From contig PMIG01000082.1 of NCBI GenBank assembly GCA_003157055.1, positions 1 through 5,718 on the forward strand: 5,718 bases of DNA. The letters are read 5' to 3'. The translations under genes and the position numbers were made by a program. The first letter of the stretch is position 1, and each line of letters starts with the position of its first letter. Source of the DNA: Bacteroidales bacterium. GTDB taxonomy: Bacteria > Bacteroidota > Bacteroidia > Bacteroidales > VadinHA17. Below, piece by piece: positions 5,691-5,718 of the stretch. Below the pieces are notes generated by a model that was not told where the DNA came from, ran no database searches, and worked only from the letters and a program-made list of their open reading frames with translations.

Positions 5691-5718
5691 TATTATATTA
5701 GCTATCCTTGTATATCTG

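Overview
The window looks like chromosomal DNA from a Bacteroidota bacterium, probably Bacteroidales-like. The support is gene content: a short LuxC-type acyl-CoA reductase, a BlaI-family repressor coupled to an M56 metallopeptidase fused to a TonB C-terminal domain, a MacB/FtsX-type permease and a SiaC/DUF1987 protein. Two promoters also match the Bacteroidota pattern (-33 TTG, -7 TAnnTTTG, 20-nt spacing), and strong Shine-Dalgarno sites are absent. Genus cannot be read from the sequence.

Layout. The left two thirds are read on the minus strand. In transcription order they hold: promoter/operator (about 3782-3747), blaI-like repressor (3719/3728-3339), M56-TonB sensor (3342-1981, ATGA overlap with the repressor), terminator (1949-1917), a second copy of the promoter (1833-1797), a short TonB-domain lipoprotein gene (1739-1263), a second, related terminator (1230-1197), and the acyl-CoA reductase gene (1118-69). 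A 307-nt divergent intergenic region (3729-4035) carries the repressor promoter and an atypically GC-rich, foldable block (3832-3918) that looks like an inserted repeat. On the plus strand follow an ABC-transporter permease (4036-5301) and, 11 nt later, a SiaC-family protein (5313-5690).

How the genes work together. The repressor and sensor form a BlaI/BlaR1-like signalling pair. The sensor has a cytoplasmic zinc-protease domain (HEQNH, with E207 as third ligand), four membrane segments and a periplasmic proline-rich TonB-type domain in place of a beta-lactam sensor. The expected logic is that the periplasmic domain senses a signal, the protease inactivates the repressor, and repressed promoters open.

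Most interesting observation. The short TonB lipoprotein gene appears to be a tandem duplicate of the sensor operon from which the repressor and protease parts have been lost. What remains is the promoter (28 of 37 positions identical), the last membrane segment (now a lipoprotein signal peptide ending LSSC), one proline tract, the TonB domain (about half of residues identical) and the terminator (16 of 20 core positions identical). This suggests a decoy or partner for the sensor that stays under the same repressor. These alignments were made by eye and the function is inference.
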